Shown here: positions 17,283-29,230 of the stretch, piece by piece
How the letters are laid out: each line of letters opens with the position of its first letter
How positions within the stretch are numbered: the stretch's first letter is position 1
Origin: Trachelipus rathkii
Lineage: Eukaryota > Arthropoda > Malacostraca > Isopoda > Trachelipodidae
Length of the DNA: 30,974 nt
Assembly: GCA_015478945.1 (NCBI GenBank)
Contig: JABUQX010057033.1
Coordinates: 10,001-40,974 of the forward strand
Direction: 5' to 3'
Program-made: the position numbers and the translations under genes
The notes under the pieces: generated by a model
Told to the model about the DNA's origin: nothing
The model's input: only the letters and a program-made list of their open reading frames with translations
Database searches by the model: none

Positions 17283-19590
17283 ATACTACACCACTCACGA
17301 GCAGGGCCCTTTCCAAAAAGGAGTGGGACAAACATAAAAAAATTGAAGAAAAATTACAAAGAAGAAGAACAAAAATTAAAATAAATGGATCAAGTAAACC
17401 ACCCTGATAACGCAATTCCTCAGGTGGCGAAGACGTGGACTGTTATTAGAGGAAGATTATATATTGCAAGGGAAATAGAAGAAGTCAAAGGCACGTTCCA
17501 CAAAACACGATGTGGCTGGAAAAAAGGAGGTCCACAACGAGTGATCCTTGTCTCCAAATAGTTCAACACAATTTTCATGAGAGAACAAGGCACCTCGTGT
17601 GTTACGAGGGCGACGCAGTGGTGGAGGAATGCGAGAGGTTCAATTTCTCTCGAGAGCATCTGCCGTTTGTTATATTTATATAAAAATAGCATAGGGCCCA
17701 ACGCCACGACGCAGAAGAAAGAGGGTCCAAGGGAGTCAGAACTATGGGACAGTTTTAAAGCCTTATTAGAGCCTTAGCTTCAATTCTAAAAGCGAGGGAG
17801 TGGAACGCGGAATATCACACCCAAATGTGGGAACGTAATTACCTCAACACAGGGACGAATAAGACCTCTTAATATAACTGGAGTAACTCTTGAAGCAAGA
17901 AGAAAAAAAATATTCACTAGCGATCTAACAGAAATTCCAGCTTTTTTTTGAGGCCATTTTAGCAAACGATGGGATGTGAGGTCTCCAAGACAATTCACTA
18001 TTATGTTTATCCAAAGAATGTTAATGTGTGTATTAGCGGGTAGACATAGAGCCGTATAAGGGATAGGAAGTTGGGAGTGTTTTAAGAGAGGGAAGTATAT
18101 GAAGAAGTTACGCTTTCAAAAGGAGTTGAACTTCCAACAACGAATTACGCGTTACCGCCACCTGAGAAATCCCGGACCAATCGGCAAGAAATTGAATCAG
18201 CAAAGCTGTAGAAACGACAGAAGAAACTCTAAGATACCAAAAACGAGGAGCACCATTGAAATGAGTGGAAGATGGAGAGATGAGTCATCGGCCATACAGA
18301 GTGAACAGAGTTATAGAAGTGCAGCCTAAGAAGATCGTTAAAGAATAGTAGGAAATCAAAGTTAGGAGATAAAACAGAACCCTGAGGAACATCACAATTA
18401 ATAAGGAAAGGAGAAGAGGTTGCTCCATCAACAAGGGCTGAAATGGAACGATCTGAAAGAAACTAGACAAGAGTAAACAAAGCGAAGGGAAGGAAATCCT
18501 AAAGGAAGGTACTTAGTAGAGTAACGCCGCCGCAATGCATACCTGTCAAAGCTTTAGATATGGTCAGCGCTACCAACAACAAGACTCCCCCGTCCCTTCA
18601 AGGCAGAAGACCATAGATCAGCGAGATAGGAACGTCGAAAGCCATACTGACGATCTGAAAGGATGAGATTCTATATGATCGAGGCAATGAGAGTTAAGGA
18701 AGTTTTCAAGATTTTAGATAGAATACAAGTGTGAGCTATGGGCAATAGTTAGAAGGATCAAGCGGCTTCCTTTTTTCGGGGGATTGGGTGAATAAAAGAA
18801 CGCTTCCAGCATTGGAGTAAAAGTATTAGTATCGAGGCACAGGAGTAGAGTTGAAACGAGAACAGCGCCAGCTTCAGAAGCACACTCCTCAATACACGAA
18901 GGTGGAATGGCCATCTGGGCCACTGGCCTTCGGACGTTCTGATCTCAGTAATAAATCATGTACTCGATCATGAGTAATGAAAGGTAGAGACATTGGACAC
19001 CTGAGAGGGGGATGGAGCAGGAGGAGGGAGCCGGAATTGTCCAGGGTGGAATAGGGTGGAATTAGATAAAAAAAAGAAGACCAAAGAGATTAACCTTTTC
19101 AGAAGGAGAGACACTATCAGAATGGACTAAGAGGGAAAGGCAGATTTACAGAAGTTATTGGAGATGTTTTTTGGCAAGAGGCAGAAATTTTTATCAGAAG
19201 AAGAATCAAGAAGGGCAAGCCACACTTCCTTTTAAATGTAAGAAACGCTTTGGCCTTCTATATAATATCTTGCATCGACTGCCGGGCTAGAGCGGAAAAT
19301 TAGTTAGAGAAATTAGGAGAACGAAGGGTTCTTCAACCCTATACTCAATGTCACGCTCCTGATTGGCACGAAACAAGAGCCATCGAACCATGGATTTGAG
19401 GAGAAATGATTTAGTGGAAGATGGAATGAACGTGTTCACCCATCCGTGATTACGGCGCCTACTTTTTTCAGCAGGAAGCAGAGGCGTTTCTCCGGAATCA
19501 AAACATGATTCATTCCAAGCGATAGTTTGCAAAAAAATAAACAAAAGCGACGAAATCATGCCCAATTAGCCCGATTAAAGGGCCAGAAAG
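17283..19590 (-). mobile_element. 5'-truncated non-LTR retrotransposon (right copy)
   Basis: Mirror of 13870-16152 on the minus strand: A-rich 3' region (about 17330-17375), RT tail, RT core and linker, ending near the (TA)n tract at 19596. It carries different indels from the left copy, so the two together show more of the ancestral reading frame than either alone. Confidence 0.8.
17420..19420 (-). pseudogene. Reverse transcriptase of non-LTR retrotransposon, broken (right)
   Basis: Minus-strand pieces in order: linker start SRANQERDIEYR (about 19376); SEAGAVL and LCLDTNTFTPMLE (about 18880-18810), following the GPDGIPP entry of the left copy; the PQGSV-type region; the YADDS box at 18299-18281, here disturbed by an extra G where the left copy has a deletion; DLTSHRLLKWPQK (about 17977); RGLIRPCVE (about 17865); and tail frames RETRITRC-like and RVLWNVPLTSSISLAIYNLP (about 17500-17450). 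Broken in every frame; not a functional enzyme as written. Confidence 0.75.
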
Positions 19591-19595
19591 TACGT

Positions 19596-19683
19596 TTATA
19601 TATTATACTATCACTATATATTTATATATAATATATATTATATTATATAATATATATATATAATATAATGATATATAAGCTCA

Positions 19684-19727
<44 letters not shown>

Positions 19728-19862
19728 ATATATATAATATATAATATATAATATATAATATATATATATATAATAATATATATATATATAATATATATAA
19801 TATATATATATATATTATATATATATATATATATATAGTATACTATATATATTATATTATTC
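19596..19862. repeat. (TA)n tract 5' of the retrotransposon (right)
   Basis: Imperfect TA repeat with TAATATAATGATATATAAGC interruption; mirror of 13622-13862. Confidence 0.95.
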
Positions 19863-19907
19863 AATCAATTTTCCTTTTTTCAATTTTATTTTATTTTTCG
19901 AAATTGT

Positions 19908-20125
19908 TGGGGAACTGGTGCGGTGCGGTGCCGGTGCCCAAAATACCGGTGCTCTGCCAACCCTAACCGCGACCGTTAATTTTACTCTCGACTGCCTCCG
20001 CACCGCACCGCACTTTTATTTTTCTTCCGCACCGCACGCACCGACCAGGTCACTGAAATTTTGATGCGCACCGCACCGCAACCGCACCAAAATGAGCGCA
20101 CCACGCACGCACCGGCACCGCCCAG
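19908..20125. repeat. GGTGCGG-rich module (right, as CCGCACC)
   Basis: CCGCACCGCACC runs and GCACCGGCACCGCCC. Within it, GGTGCTCTGCCAACCCTAACC (about 19950-19970) has no counterpart at the same place in the left module, although a similar CCAACCCTAG lies at the left module's outer end in reverse complement. The rest aligns. Confidence 0.75.
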
Positions 20126-20524
20126 TTGCTAGACTACTTCCTACTATGAGTTAGTCTTTTTCTAACACTTATACACTATATCACTTATACACACATATAC
20201 TATGACAACTTATACACACATTCACTATGACCACTTACATTTACGCATAGACACTTACTTCACACGCCGCAACACAGATAACACTTCACTTACACTCACA
20301 CCAACTCGATATTTTTGATGCCTCAACTTGATGCCTCAGCTTTTGATGCCTCAGCATTAATGCCTCAACGCATTGATGCCTCAACTTTGAGGTTCATCTT
20401 TTTGATGACCATCTTTGATGCCGGTATCTTTGGATACCATCTATATGATGATCATCTTTTCTAGCCTTTTCTATCCCCATCATAGAACAACACTAATATT
20501 AATGTCTTCCCTAGGTCATAATTG

Positions 20525-20720
20525 GAACACCAAGGCGCAGCATGCGCCCTCCGCGCAAAAACAGTCAACCCCGCACCAGCCGCAGGTCGACCGGCCGCGT
20601 CCCCGCCCGCCGCGTTCCCGCCCGTGCCGCGTGCGCCCGCAGGCGCAATGAATTTCCGCGTTCCCGCGCACCCGCGTGCGCCCGCTGCGGCGCAGATATC
20701 TCGCAGCGCGAAATGGATAA
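20525..20720 (+). repeat. GC-rich block of E (right, L)
   Basis: GGCGCA/GCA/TGCGCC hairpin, then GCCGCGTTCCCGCCC and CGTGCGCCCGC words. The Arg/Pro/Ala-rich frames in three phases are compositional. Confidence 0.85.
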
Positions 20721-21084
20721 AAATATATATACTGAAGGAGTCATTGCATTTTTTATTTCCAAATCTTAAAACAATTTCAAGAGCGAGACACTTCTTTTCA
20801 AATATACTATGAGTCATTCATGTTTATTTCATACTTTATGAACATTTTATTAAAAAAACATTTTCGGACGAACCTAAAACCGCTGTAAAAACTCATTGAA
20901 ACAGACCATCGTTTTATGATTTTCTACTTTAATACTTGTTAATTCTAATAATAGTTTTTAAAAAATTGTATGTAAGAAGAAAAAGCCAAAGTGCCTGGAA
21001 TATAATAATCATTTTTATATTTAGAGCTACAATTGTATCGAACTTTTATTAAAGAACATTATGCTTTTTACACATATCGAAGAT

Positions 21085-21750
21085 CTTTAAAAAGCAGTAA
21101 ATCAGTAAAATCAATAGAGGTGTTATTACCTAACACCTAAGGGATTAATATGCTTTTGTTTTACTGTTTACTGGCTTTAACTCAATTGTTTTCTGCTTTA
21201 ACTCACTGCTTTTACTGCTTTAACTATCTGCTTTACTGCTTTAACTCTCTGCTTTACTGCTTTTATAACTCATATTTATTAACATTAACATACCTTAAAG
21301 CAGTAAATCATAAAATCATAGGTGTTACCTAACACCGTAAGGGATTAGTATGGCTTTTTTGCTTTTTAACTGCTTTAAAAAAAAACTGCTTTAACTCTCT
21401 GTTTAACTGCTTAACTCTCTGCTTTCTGTTTAACGTCACATATTTATTAACATTACATACCTTAAAGCAGTAAATCCGTAAATCAGATAGAGGTGTTACC
21501 ATAGCAACAAGGGGTTAGCATGCTTTTGTTTTACTGTTTTACTGTTTTTAACTCCATGTTTTTACTGCTTAATAACTTAAAAAAATTTGCATATTAACAT
21601 ACCTTAAAGCAGTAAATCAGTAAAACAAAGAGGTTTACATAGCAACAAGGGGGGGATTAGTAAATGCTTTGTTTTAGCTGTTTTACTGCTTTAGACTCAT
21701 GTTTTACTGCTTTTAAACTCATGTGTTTTACTGCTTTAACTCATATGTTT
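21085..21750 (+). repeat. CAGTAAA / TTTACTG four-unit array (right, L)
   Basis: Four units with the same type order as the left array (two CCTAACACC units, then two ATAGCAACAAGGGG units) and TTTTACTGCTTTAACTC subrepeats. Confidence 0.85.
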
Positions 21751-23727
21751 TTCACAAGCTGAATTCAAATAGTTACTAGCATTAATGTTCCTTCATTTAA
21801 CTATTTTTTTTTAAATATCTGATTTTCTTTTATATTTTTTTATTTTGTTTTAATACTTTTTATTTTATTCTTTTTATTTTATTTTTATTCTTTTTATTCT
21901 TTTTATTTTATTTTTATTATTTTACTTTTTTATTATTTTATTATTATTATTTTATTTTTATTTTAATTATATAAATTAGTGCTATTTACTTGGTGCCTAT
22001 TTTAATTTATCACAAACACACACACACACCACACACACCACACACACTTACACTTTACACACATTCACTATGACACTTACACTTATACACACATTCACTA
22101 TGACACTTATACACACATTCACTATGACACTTACATTTACCCATAGACACTTACATTTACACTTATACACACGCAACGCAACTTACATTATAACACATTC
22201 ACTATGCACTTACATTTACCCCATAGACACTTACATTTACACATTACACACACACAGCACTTACACACGCCAGATTTAATCTTACACTCACACGATTTAC
22301 TTACACTCACACACAGATTTACTTACACTCACACAGATTCACTTACACACTCACACACAGATTTACTTACACACACAGATTTACTTACTCACACAGATAC
22401 TTACAACACACACAGATTTACTTAACAGATTTACTTACACTCACACACAGATTTACTTACACTCACACACACACATGCACACTCACTTACACATATAACG
22501 TATAATTTATTGAAACATTTTTATGTTTTAATTAAATACGTACATTTATATTACTCATTCAATTATAACTAAAATTATTTCAAAGTTTCTTAAAACTTCT
22601 ATAATAAATCAATCATTATCTTGAACAAAGAATTTATTATTACTGTTAATACTTTTTTGGTTTATAAATTTTATAACTATCAAGTTTTAAAATAATTTTT
22701 ACTAAAATTTTATGAAATTTTATTAAAAACATATATTTTACGTACCTTAAAGCAATAAATCAGTAAATCAGTAGGTCAGCCCCCTAGCACCCCTCTACAC
22801 CAAGCTATGTCCCGTTTTGTTCTATTGACTTACTGCTTTACCTCATCTTTAGCCATGTAATAATATAAAAATAACAAATAAGTTCTTCTCTGCTAACATA
22901 CATGTATTTTATTAAAATCTTTTTAATTTAATTTAAAAAATAACAATTATTCACTTCCATTTATATTATATTCGCTCGATGCTAACTAAAAATATTTCAA
23001 AAGTTTTTTTAAATAATTCGGATTTTCTTTATTAATTATTATTATTCATTATTATTATTATCTAGTCATTGACAATCCCACACGAGAAACACAAACAAGC
23101 CCGCATCCTTACAGATAGAACTGACTTCTCTCTGTAAAATTGTGTTGAAATAACTACTTTAAGCCTTAAATTTAGGATAATCTTTTTTGTATCCCGGGGC
23201 GATTTAGGCCTAATTCCAGGTCAAAGAATATATTTCAAACTGACTTTTTCTGTAAAATGTGGTTGTGCAATTACTACGTTAGGCCTAAATTTAAGCCTAA
23301 ATTTAGATAAGCCTTTTTGTATCCCAGGCCGATTTAAGCCTAATACAGTCAAAAGGTAATTCCAGTATAGACAAGAATCGAGAATCAATGTTTTATTATT
23401 ATTTTAATAAATATATTTCACAAACTGAAACATGCTGGATCGGTAAGATCCTTTAAGCATGTAAGAAGGAAAGTGTTTACCTTTCTTGTGGAGTGGACGG
23501 AGTAAGTCATCTTATCTCTTATGAACCTCGTATGTGTTGAGGGTCGGAGAAATTTATTTATCGCTTTGGTTTTAAGGTATGAAAAAACATGTTTTTTCAT
23601 ATCCTGACCCTTACCTGTGATTGGAAACTCTTAACAAACATGTAAATATTTATTTAAGAAGTAAAAATAAGGATAATAAAAGCTTTACTATATAATTAGA
23701 AATTTAATATGATTATTCAATGTTTAA

Positions 23728-23790
23728 TATATATATATATATATATATATAGTAATATATACTAATTATATATATATATAATATATTATA

Positions 23791-23844
<54 letters not shown>
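23728..23844. repeat. (TA)n tract in centre of E (right)
   Basis: Mirror of 9640-9766. Confidence 0.9.
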
Positions 23845-23847
<3 letters not shown>

Positions 23848-24080
23848 ATAACAACTAAAATCATTTCTCAATACTTTTAAAATATATTTACAATGGTTTT
23901 ATAAGGTTAACATTAATATACTTTCACATACATTTTACACATGATGTTTATGACTATTTTATATTAAAATTCTTAAAATCTTTGCAAAATATGCAAATCA
24001 TTTATATCATTATCGATGATATAGTTTTCGTCTCTCAATAATAACCTTCAGTTAACACATATTGTAAAAAAGTTCCCGGC

Positions 24081-24314
24081 TCAGATTAATAATAGTAACT
24101 TTACATTCTGGATCACAATGCATAAATTACTTTCCTTGCCATTGTTTCTAAGTAGATAAATGAATTTTTGTACGTCTATAGAACTTAGGAAGCGATCGAT
24201 GATGGGCGTAGGATCATCGATCAAGGGTTTTCTTAAATGCGCAGTATCTTGTATAGAATGTATGAACTTACGGTACGTAATTAGATACCACATATTGTCT
24301 TCTTCATCTGCCAT
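24081..24314 (-). CDS. Open piece, C-terminal half of E central gene (right)
   Basis: Up to 77 codons containing PLIDDPTPIIDRFLSSIDVQ and KFIYLLRNN, matching the left copy residue for residue through the core. After that a frameshift changes the residues until the stop. The first ATG (24314) is not a credible start; this is an internal part of a longer gene. Confidence 0.45.
   Translation of the reverse strand: MADEEDNMWYLITYRKFIHSIQDTAHLRKPLIDDPTPIIDRFLSSIDVQKFIYLLRNNGKESNLCIVIQNVKLLLLI
24194..24222. repeat. Perfect 10-bp stem hairpin at midpoint of E (right)
   Basis: GATCGATGAT (24194-24203), loop GGGCGTAGG, ATCATCGATC (24213-24222). The midpoint of this E copy is about 24200. Confidence 0.85.
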
Positions 24315-24503
24315 AACATCGCCTACGTAAACCTCTAATCATATATTTCGCTGGCATTAGGCCTGAATGTACGAATCCAAATGATTGTTCGGTTCAAATG
24401 CGGCTGTTTTCAATATTTCTCTCCCATAATCTAACTTCCAAACTGATTATGTTTTGATGTTGTTATAAAATCGTAGAGTACTGCTTATCGCTTAGGGTTT
24501 TCT

Positions 24504-24722
24504 TCAACACCGGCTATAACTGATATTGGTCGAGTTAAAGCTGAGCTTTGGTTTAAAAGTTTCTGTAAGGCCCACTCTTGCAGTGTGATTAACATATACA
24601 AAGTGTTCATCTGGCTCACGAAAATAATAATATACACTCGCGCTCGCATGGGCGAGCACATTCAAATCCATTGGGTTTTCTTTATATAAGAATAAACACT
24701 TTCCGGGATCTTGATTTCCCAC
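24504..24722 (-). CDS. Open piece, N-terminal half of E central gene (right)
   Basis: About 72 codons open from GTG 24722, probably internal to the real gene, whose ATG is at 24764 in another frame. Residues FLYKENPMDLN match FLYKKTPMDLN of the left copy. Beyond this the piece continues with REPDEHFVYVNHTARVGLTE, where the left copy has a TGA. It ends in Cys at a stop. No domain recognised. Confidence 0.45.
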   Translation of the reverse strand: MGNQDPGKCLFLYKENPMDLNVLAHASASVYYYFREPDEHFVYVNHTARVGLTETFKPKLSFNSTNISYSRC

Positions 24723-26035
24723 TGTACAATGTCTTGTATTGAGTATACCTGTTAAGGTGAATCATGATGTACACTTAGTGAAAAAGAACACTTTTTATTA
24801 CAATCAGAGAACTTGTGCACCAGCTTAAAAGCCAAAACGAGTATGATTTTAAAATGAGTTTGGGTCTAAAAAATCCTAGTGATTTCAAATATAATTTTCA
24901 TCCAAATCAGAGGTAGGCCTCAGGATATGAAAAAACATGTTTTTTCATACCCTTAAAACCAAAAGCGATAAAATAATTCTCGAACAATCACATACGCAGG
25001 TCATATAGAGATAAGGATTACTCCCTCCACTCACAAGAAAAGTAAACATTTCCTTCTTACATGCTTAAAGGATCTTACCGTCCAGCATGTTTTCAGTTGG
25101 AAGATATATTTAGTAAAAAATAATAAATTGATTCTGCGATTTCTGTCTATACTGGAATTACCTTTTGACCTGGTATTGGGCTTAAATCGGCTGGGATACA
25201 AAAAGGCTATCCTAAATTTAGGCCTAAATTAGGCCTAACGTAGTTATTGCACAACATTTTACAGAAAAAGGTCAGTTTGAAAATTATTTTGAACCTGGAA
25301 TTAGGCTAAATCGCCGCCGGGATTACAAAAAGGAATTATTCCTAAACTTTTGAGGCCCTAAAGTGGTTATTTTCAACACATTTTACAGAGAGAGGTCCGT
25401 TTCGTATCTGTTAAGGAGTGCGGTTTGTTGTGTTTTCTCGTGATGGATTTCAATGTACACTAGATATAATCAATAATAACTAATAAAGAGAATCCGAATA
25501 TTTAAAAAACTTGAATATTTTTAGTTACCATCCGACGAATAATATAAATGTAAGTGAATAATTGTTATTTTTAAATAAGAACTTAGAAAGATTTTAATAA
25601 AATACATGTTATGTTAGCAGAGAAGAGCTTTTATTTTGTTTATTTTTATATCTTATTACACGGCTAAGAGACTGATTGTAAAAGCCAGTAGTCAATAGAG
25701 ACAAAACGTGGCAATAGCTTGGTGTAGCGGGGTGCTAGGGGGTGACCTTACTGATTTACTGATTTATTGCTTTAGGTACGTAAAATATATGTGTTTTTAA
25801 TAAAATTTTTCATAAAATTTAAGTAAAAAAATTAAAATAAAGCACTTGATAGTTTAAAAATATTTATAAACAAAAAAGTATTAACAGTTAATAATAAATT
25901 TTTTGTTCAAAGATAATGATTGATTTATTATAGAAGTTTTAAGAAACTTTGAAATAATTTTAGTTATAATTGAATGAGTAATATAAATGTACGTATTTAA
26001 TTAAAACATAAAAATGTTTCAATAAATTATACGTT

Positions 26036-26505
26036 ATATGTGTAAGTGAGTGTGCATGTGTGTGTGTGAGTGTAAGTAAATCTGTGTGTGAGTGTAAGTA
26101 AATCTGTGTGTGTGTAAGTAAATCTGTGTGTAAGTAAATCTGTGTGTGTAAGTAAATCTGTGTGTGAGTGTAAGTAAATCTGTGTGAGTGTAAGTAAATC
26201 TGTGTGTGAGTGTAAGTAAATCTGTGTGAGTGTAAGTAAATCTGCGTGTGTAAGTGTGTGTGTGTGTAAGTGTAAATGTAAGTGTCTATGGGTAAATGTA
26301 AGTGCCATAGTGAATGTGTGTATAAGTGTAAGTGTGTCTGCGTGTGTATAAGTGTAAATGTAAGTGTCTATGGGTAAATGTAAGTGTCATAGTGAATGTG
26401 TGTATAAGTGTTCCCCATAGTGCATGGTGTGTAAGTGTAAGTGTCATAGTGAATGTGTGTATAAGTGTAAGTGTGTGTGTGTGTGTGTGGTGTGTGTGTG
26501 TGTGT
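26036..26505 (-). repeat. Long GT satellite of E (right, R)
   Basis: The cleanest copy of the satellite: about ten GTGTGAGTGTAAGTAAATCT units of 15-20 nt, then GTCTATGGGTAAATGTAAGT and GTCATAGTGAATGTGTGTAT units. The Thr/His/Leu-rich minus-strand frame is a repeat translation. Confidence 0.9.
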
Positions 26506-26744
26506 TAAATGATAATAACAATAGGCATGAAGTAAATAGCACTAAGTATAATAAATAAAAAAAAAAATAAAATAATAAAAAAAATAATAAAAGTAAAATA
26601 ATAAAAATAAAATAAAAAGAATAAAAAGAATAAAAATAAAATAAAAAGAATAAAAATAAAAAGTATTAAAACAAAATAAAAAAAATAAAAATAAAAAGTA
26701 TTAAAACAAAATAAAAAATATAAAAGAAAACATAATGTTAATAA

Positions 26745-27420
26745 ATATACGAGTTAAAACAGTAAAACATATGAGTAAAGCAGTAGAGCAGAAGTTAAAA
26801 GCAGTAAACTAGTTAAAGCAGTAAAACATCTAAACCATAGCCAAACTAATCCCCCTTGTTCTTATGTAACACCCTTCTTTTGTTTTAAACTGATTTACTG
26901 CTTTAAGGTATGGTAATGCTTAATAAATATGTGAATAAAGCAGTAAACGTTGAGTTAAAACAGGTAAAACGTAAAACAACAAGCATAACTACCCCTTGTT
27001 TGCTATGTAAACCTCTATTGATTAACTGATTTACTGCTTTAAGGTATGTAATGTTATAAATATGTGAGTTAAAGCAGTAAAAGCAGTAAAGCATAAAGCA
27101 GTAAAGCAGGAGTTAAAGCAGTAAAGCGTAAAACACAAAGCAGTACTAATCCTTGGGTGTTAGGTACCCTCTATTGATTTACTGATTTACTGCTTAAGGT
27201 ATGTAATGTTATAAATATATGAGTTAAGCAGTAAAGCAGAGGAGGTTAAAGCAGTAAAAGCAAGATAGTTAAGCAAGTAAAGCAGTGGAGTTAAAGCCAG
27301 TAAAACATGAGTTAAAGCAGTAAAGCAGTAAAACAAAAGCATCCTAATCCCTTTAGGTTGTTAGGTAATACACCTCTATTGATTTACTGATTTAGTCTGC
27401 TTTAAAGGTATGTAAAAAGT
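26745..27420 (-). repeat. CAGTAAA / TTTACTG array (right, R)
   Basis: Mirror of 6060-6740, with the same order of two ATAGCAACAAGGGG-type and two CCTAACACC-type units when read on the minus strand. Confidence 0.85.
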
Positions 27421-27717
27421 ATATGTTTTTTAATAAAATTTCCGTACCATTGTAGTAAAATAAAATGATTATATAATAGGCACTCTGGGCTTTTCTTCTT
27501 ACATACAAATTTTTAAAAATTTAAATTAAAAAGTATTAAGTAAAAATATAAAAGATGTCTGTAATGAGTTACAGTTTTAGGTTCGCGAAAATGTTTTTAA
27601 TAAAAATGTTTAAGTATGAAATAAAAATGAATGACTCATAGTATATTTGAAAAGAAATTCTTTGAAATGTTTAAGTATGAAATAAAAATGAATGACTTAT
27701 AGTATATATATTTTTCA

Positions 27718-27885
27718 TTCGCGCTGGAATATTGCGCCTGCGGGCGCACGCGGCGGGCGGGAACGCGGAAAATATTGCGCCTGCGGCGCACGCGGCGGGC
27801 GGGGACGCGCGGCGGGTCGCACCTGCGGGTGCGGGGTTGACTGTCTTTGCGCGGAGGGCGCATGCTGCGCCTTGGTGTTCCAATT
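27718..27885 (-). repeat. GC-rich block of E (right, R), clearest tandem form
   Basis: Two tandem units of about 43 bp (27727-27769 and 27772-27812) share AATATTGCGCCTGCGG, CGCACGCGGCGGGCGGG and ACGCG, and end in the GGCGCATGCTGCGCC hairpin. Confidence 0.85.
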
Positions 27886-28275
27886 ATGACCTAGGGGAAG
27901 ACATTAATATTAGTGTTGTTCTATGATGGGTGATAGAAAAGGCTAGAAAAGATGAATCATCAATATAGATGGTATCAAAGATGACGGCATCAAAGATGAG
28001 TCAATCAAAGATGAACTTCAAAGTTGGAGCTCAATGCTGAGGCATTAATGCTGAGGCATAAGTGGAGGCATCAAAAGTTGAGGCATCAAAATATGGAGTG
28101 TGTGAGTGTAAGTGTAGTGTATCTGTGGTGCGGTGTGAATGTAAGTGTCTATGGCGTAAATGTAAGTGTCATAGTGAATGTTGTATAAGTGTCCTAGTGT
28201 ATGTGTGTGTATAAGTGATATAGTGTGTATAAGTGTTAGAAAAAGACTAACTCATAGTAGGAAGCATCCTAGCAA

Positions 28276-28380
28276 CTTGTAATATACACCAATCGAATCC
28301 TCATACCTTATAACCTAGGGGTAGACACCCATATTAGGGCTAATTCTAGGCTCGGGGAGGCTAGAAAAAAGGCTTGAAAA
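28276..28380. other. Short spacer outside element E (right)
   Basis: Mirror of 5036-5139, with ACCTAGGGGTAGACACCC. No gene seen. Confidence 0.5.
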
Positions 28381-28520
28381 AGTGGCACTCAGATGGCACT
28401 ATGTGGCACTCACTTGGCACTATGTGGCACTCACTTGGCACTCATTGGCACTCCACATGGCCCATTGGCACTATTGGCACTCCTTGGCGCACTCAACCTG
28501 GCACTCACCAGGCAACTCAT
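28381..28520. repeat. TGGCACTCA minisatellite (right)
   Basis: Mirror of the GAGTGCCA array; TGGCACT units alternate with CA, CACT and ATG spacers. Confidence 0.9.
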
Positions 28521-28599
28521 CTAATACTCAATAGAAACACTAATAAACATCTCTAGGTACTCCTTACGGTGATTGGGACCATCAAGCCATCAAGTTAGA

Positions 28600-29230
28600 G
28601 TGGGTCAAAATTTGACCCATGGTAATATGGCAAGGGTCCAAGCTGAAATATCAATCGGTCAATACAAGGTTAAGAGCATCAAAAAAAGGGCTAAGTCCCC
28701 CACGGAAGACAAAAAATTACCGTGGGTCAAAATTGACCCATGATAGACCAAAGGGTTGGTCGTGTGTTTGTACGTGTGAATAAGTGTAAATTGTAAGTGT
28801 AAGTATCTATGGTGAGTGTAAGTGTCATAGTGAATGTTGTGTATAAGTGGTAAGTGTGTGTGTGTGTGTGTGTTGCGTGTACGGTGTTCCAAGTTAGGAT
28901 AGATCCATACATACGTTCAAGTTAGGAACGAAATATGTGACGGGTGGGGCACGAGTGGCCAGAAAATTGGCATGGGCCAAAATTGACCCATGGTATATGG
29001 CAAGGACAAGGCCTAAATATCATGGTCAAACAAGGTTAAGACATCAAAAAGGGCTAAGCCCCTAAAGGAAGGACAAAAAATTACAGTGGGTCAAAATTGA
29101 CCCATGGTATCTGTCAAGCTTTGGAGCAAAGGGGAAGGACAAAAAAGGTTAAGCAGTCAAAAAATCAGGGCTAAGCCCCTAAAATGAATGATTTCAAAAA
29201 TTACCTGGGCAAAAAATTGACCCATGGCCG
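28600..29230. repeat. Roughly 116-bp GGGTCAAAATTGACCC tandem array (right)
   Basis: Palindromic cores near 28601, 28721, 28971, 29086 and 29205, split by the GT-rich block at about 28755-28885. Each core is preceded by GGGCTAAGCCCCTAAAGGA and a GACAAAAAATTAC segment. Confidence 0.85.

Larger units (their letters stand above)
20126..23624 (+). repeat. E right copy, terminal inverted repeat L
   Basis: Same block order as 5140-8594: CA satellite 20160-20300, GATGCCTCAA minisatellite 20305-20455, GC block 20525-20720, 50-bp pair 20730-20850, CAGTAAA units 21085-21750, T-rich tract 21825-21985, CA satellite 22015-22490, AGGCCTAA units 23105-23360, palindrome 23578-23601. Unlike the other three copies, a segment at about 21752-21828 (CACAAGCTGAATTC...) replaces the expected CGTATATTTATTAACATTA. 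Confidence 0.85.
23964..24764 (-). pseudogene. Broken gene in centre of E (right copy), unknown protein
   Basis: Mirror of 8723-9518 on the minus strand, starting at ATG 24764-24762 (MIHLNRYT) and ending near the TAA at 23966-23964. Two open pieces lie inside it. Between them the frame is lost, as in the left copy but at different bases. The N-terminal half is better preserved here, showing NPMDLNVLAHASASVYYYF and then EPDEHFVYVNHTARV. The left copy has a different stretch of about 40 nt just after MDLN. Unknown family. Confidence 0.5.
20126..28275 (-). mobile_element. Element E, right copy
   Basis: Mirror image of the left E. Since E is nearly palindromic, it also aligns directly to the left copy outside the central 1.3 kb. 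Terminal repeats: 20126-23624 and 24902-28275. The centre carries the same gene on the minus strand. Outer ends: TTGCTAGACTACTTCCTAC on the left and GTAGGAAGCATCCTAGCAA on the right. Confidence 0.65.
24902..28275 (-). repeat. E right copy, terminal inverted repeat R
   Basis: Blocks from the inside: CCAAATCAGAGGTAGG end, palindrome 24926-24949, GGATCTTACC about 25070, AGGCCTAA units 25150-25395, G/C-rich block about 25710-25745, GT satellite 26036-26505, A-rich tract 26545-26735, CAGTAAA units 26745-27420, 50-bp pair 27610-27710, GC block 27718-27885, minisatellite 27950-28095, GT satellite 28096-28240. Confidence 0.85.
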
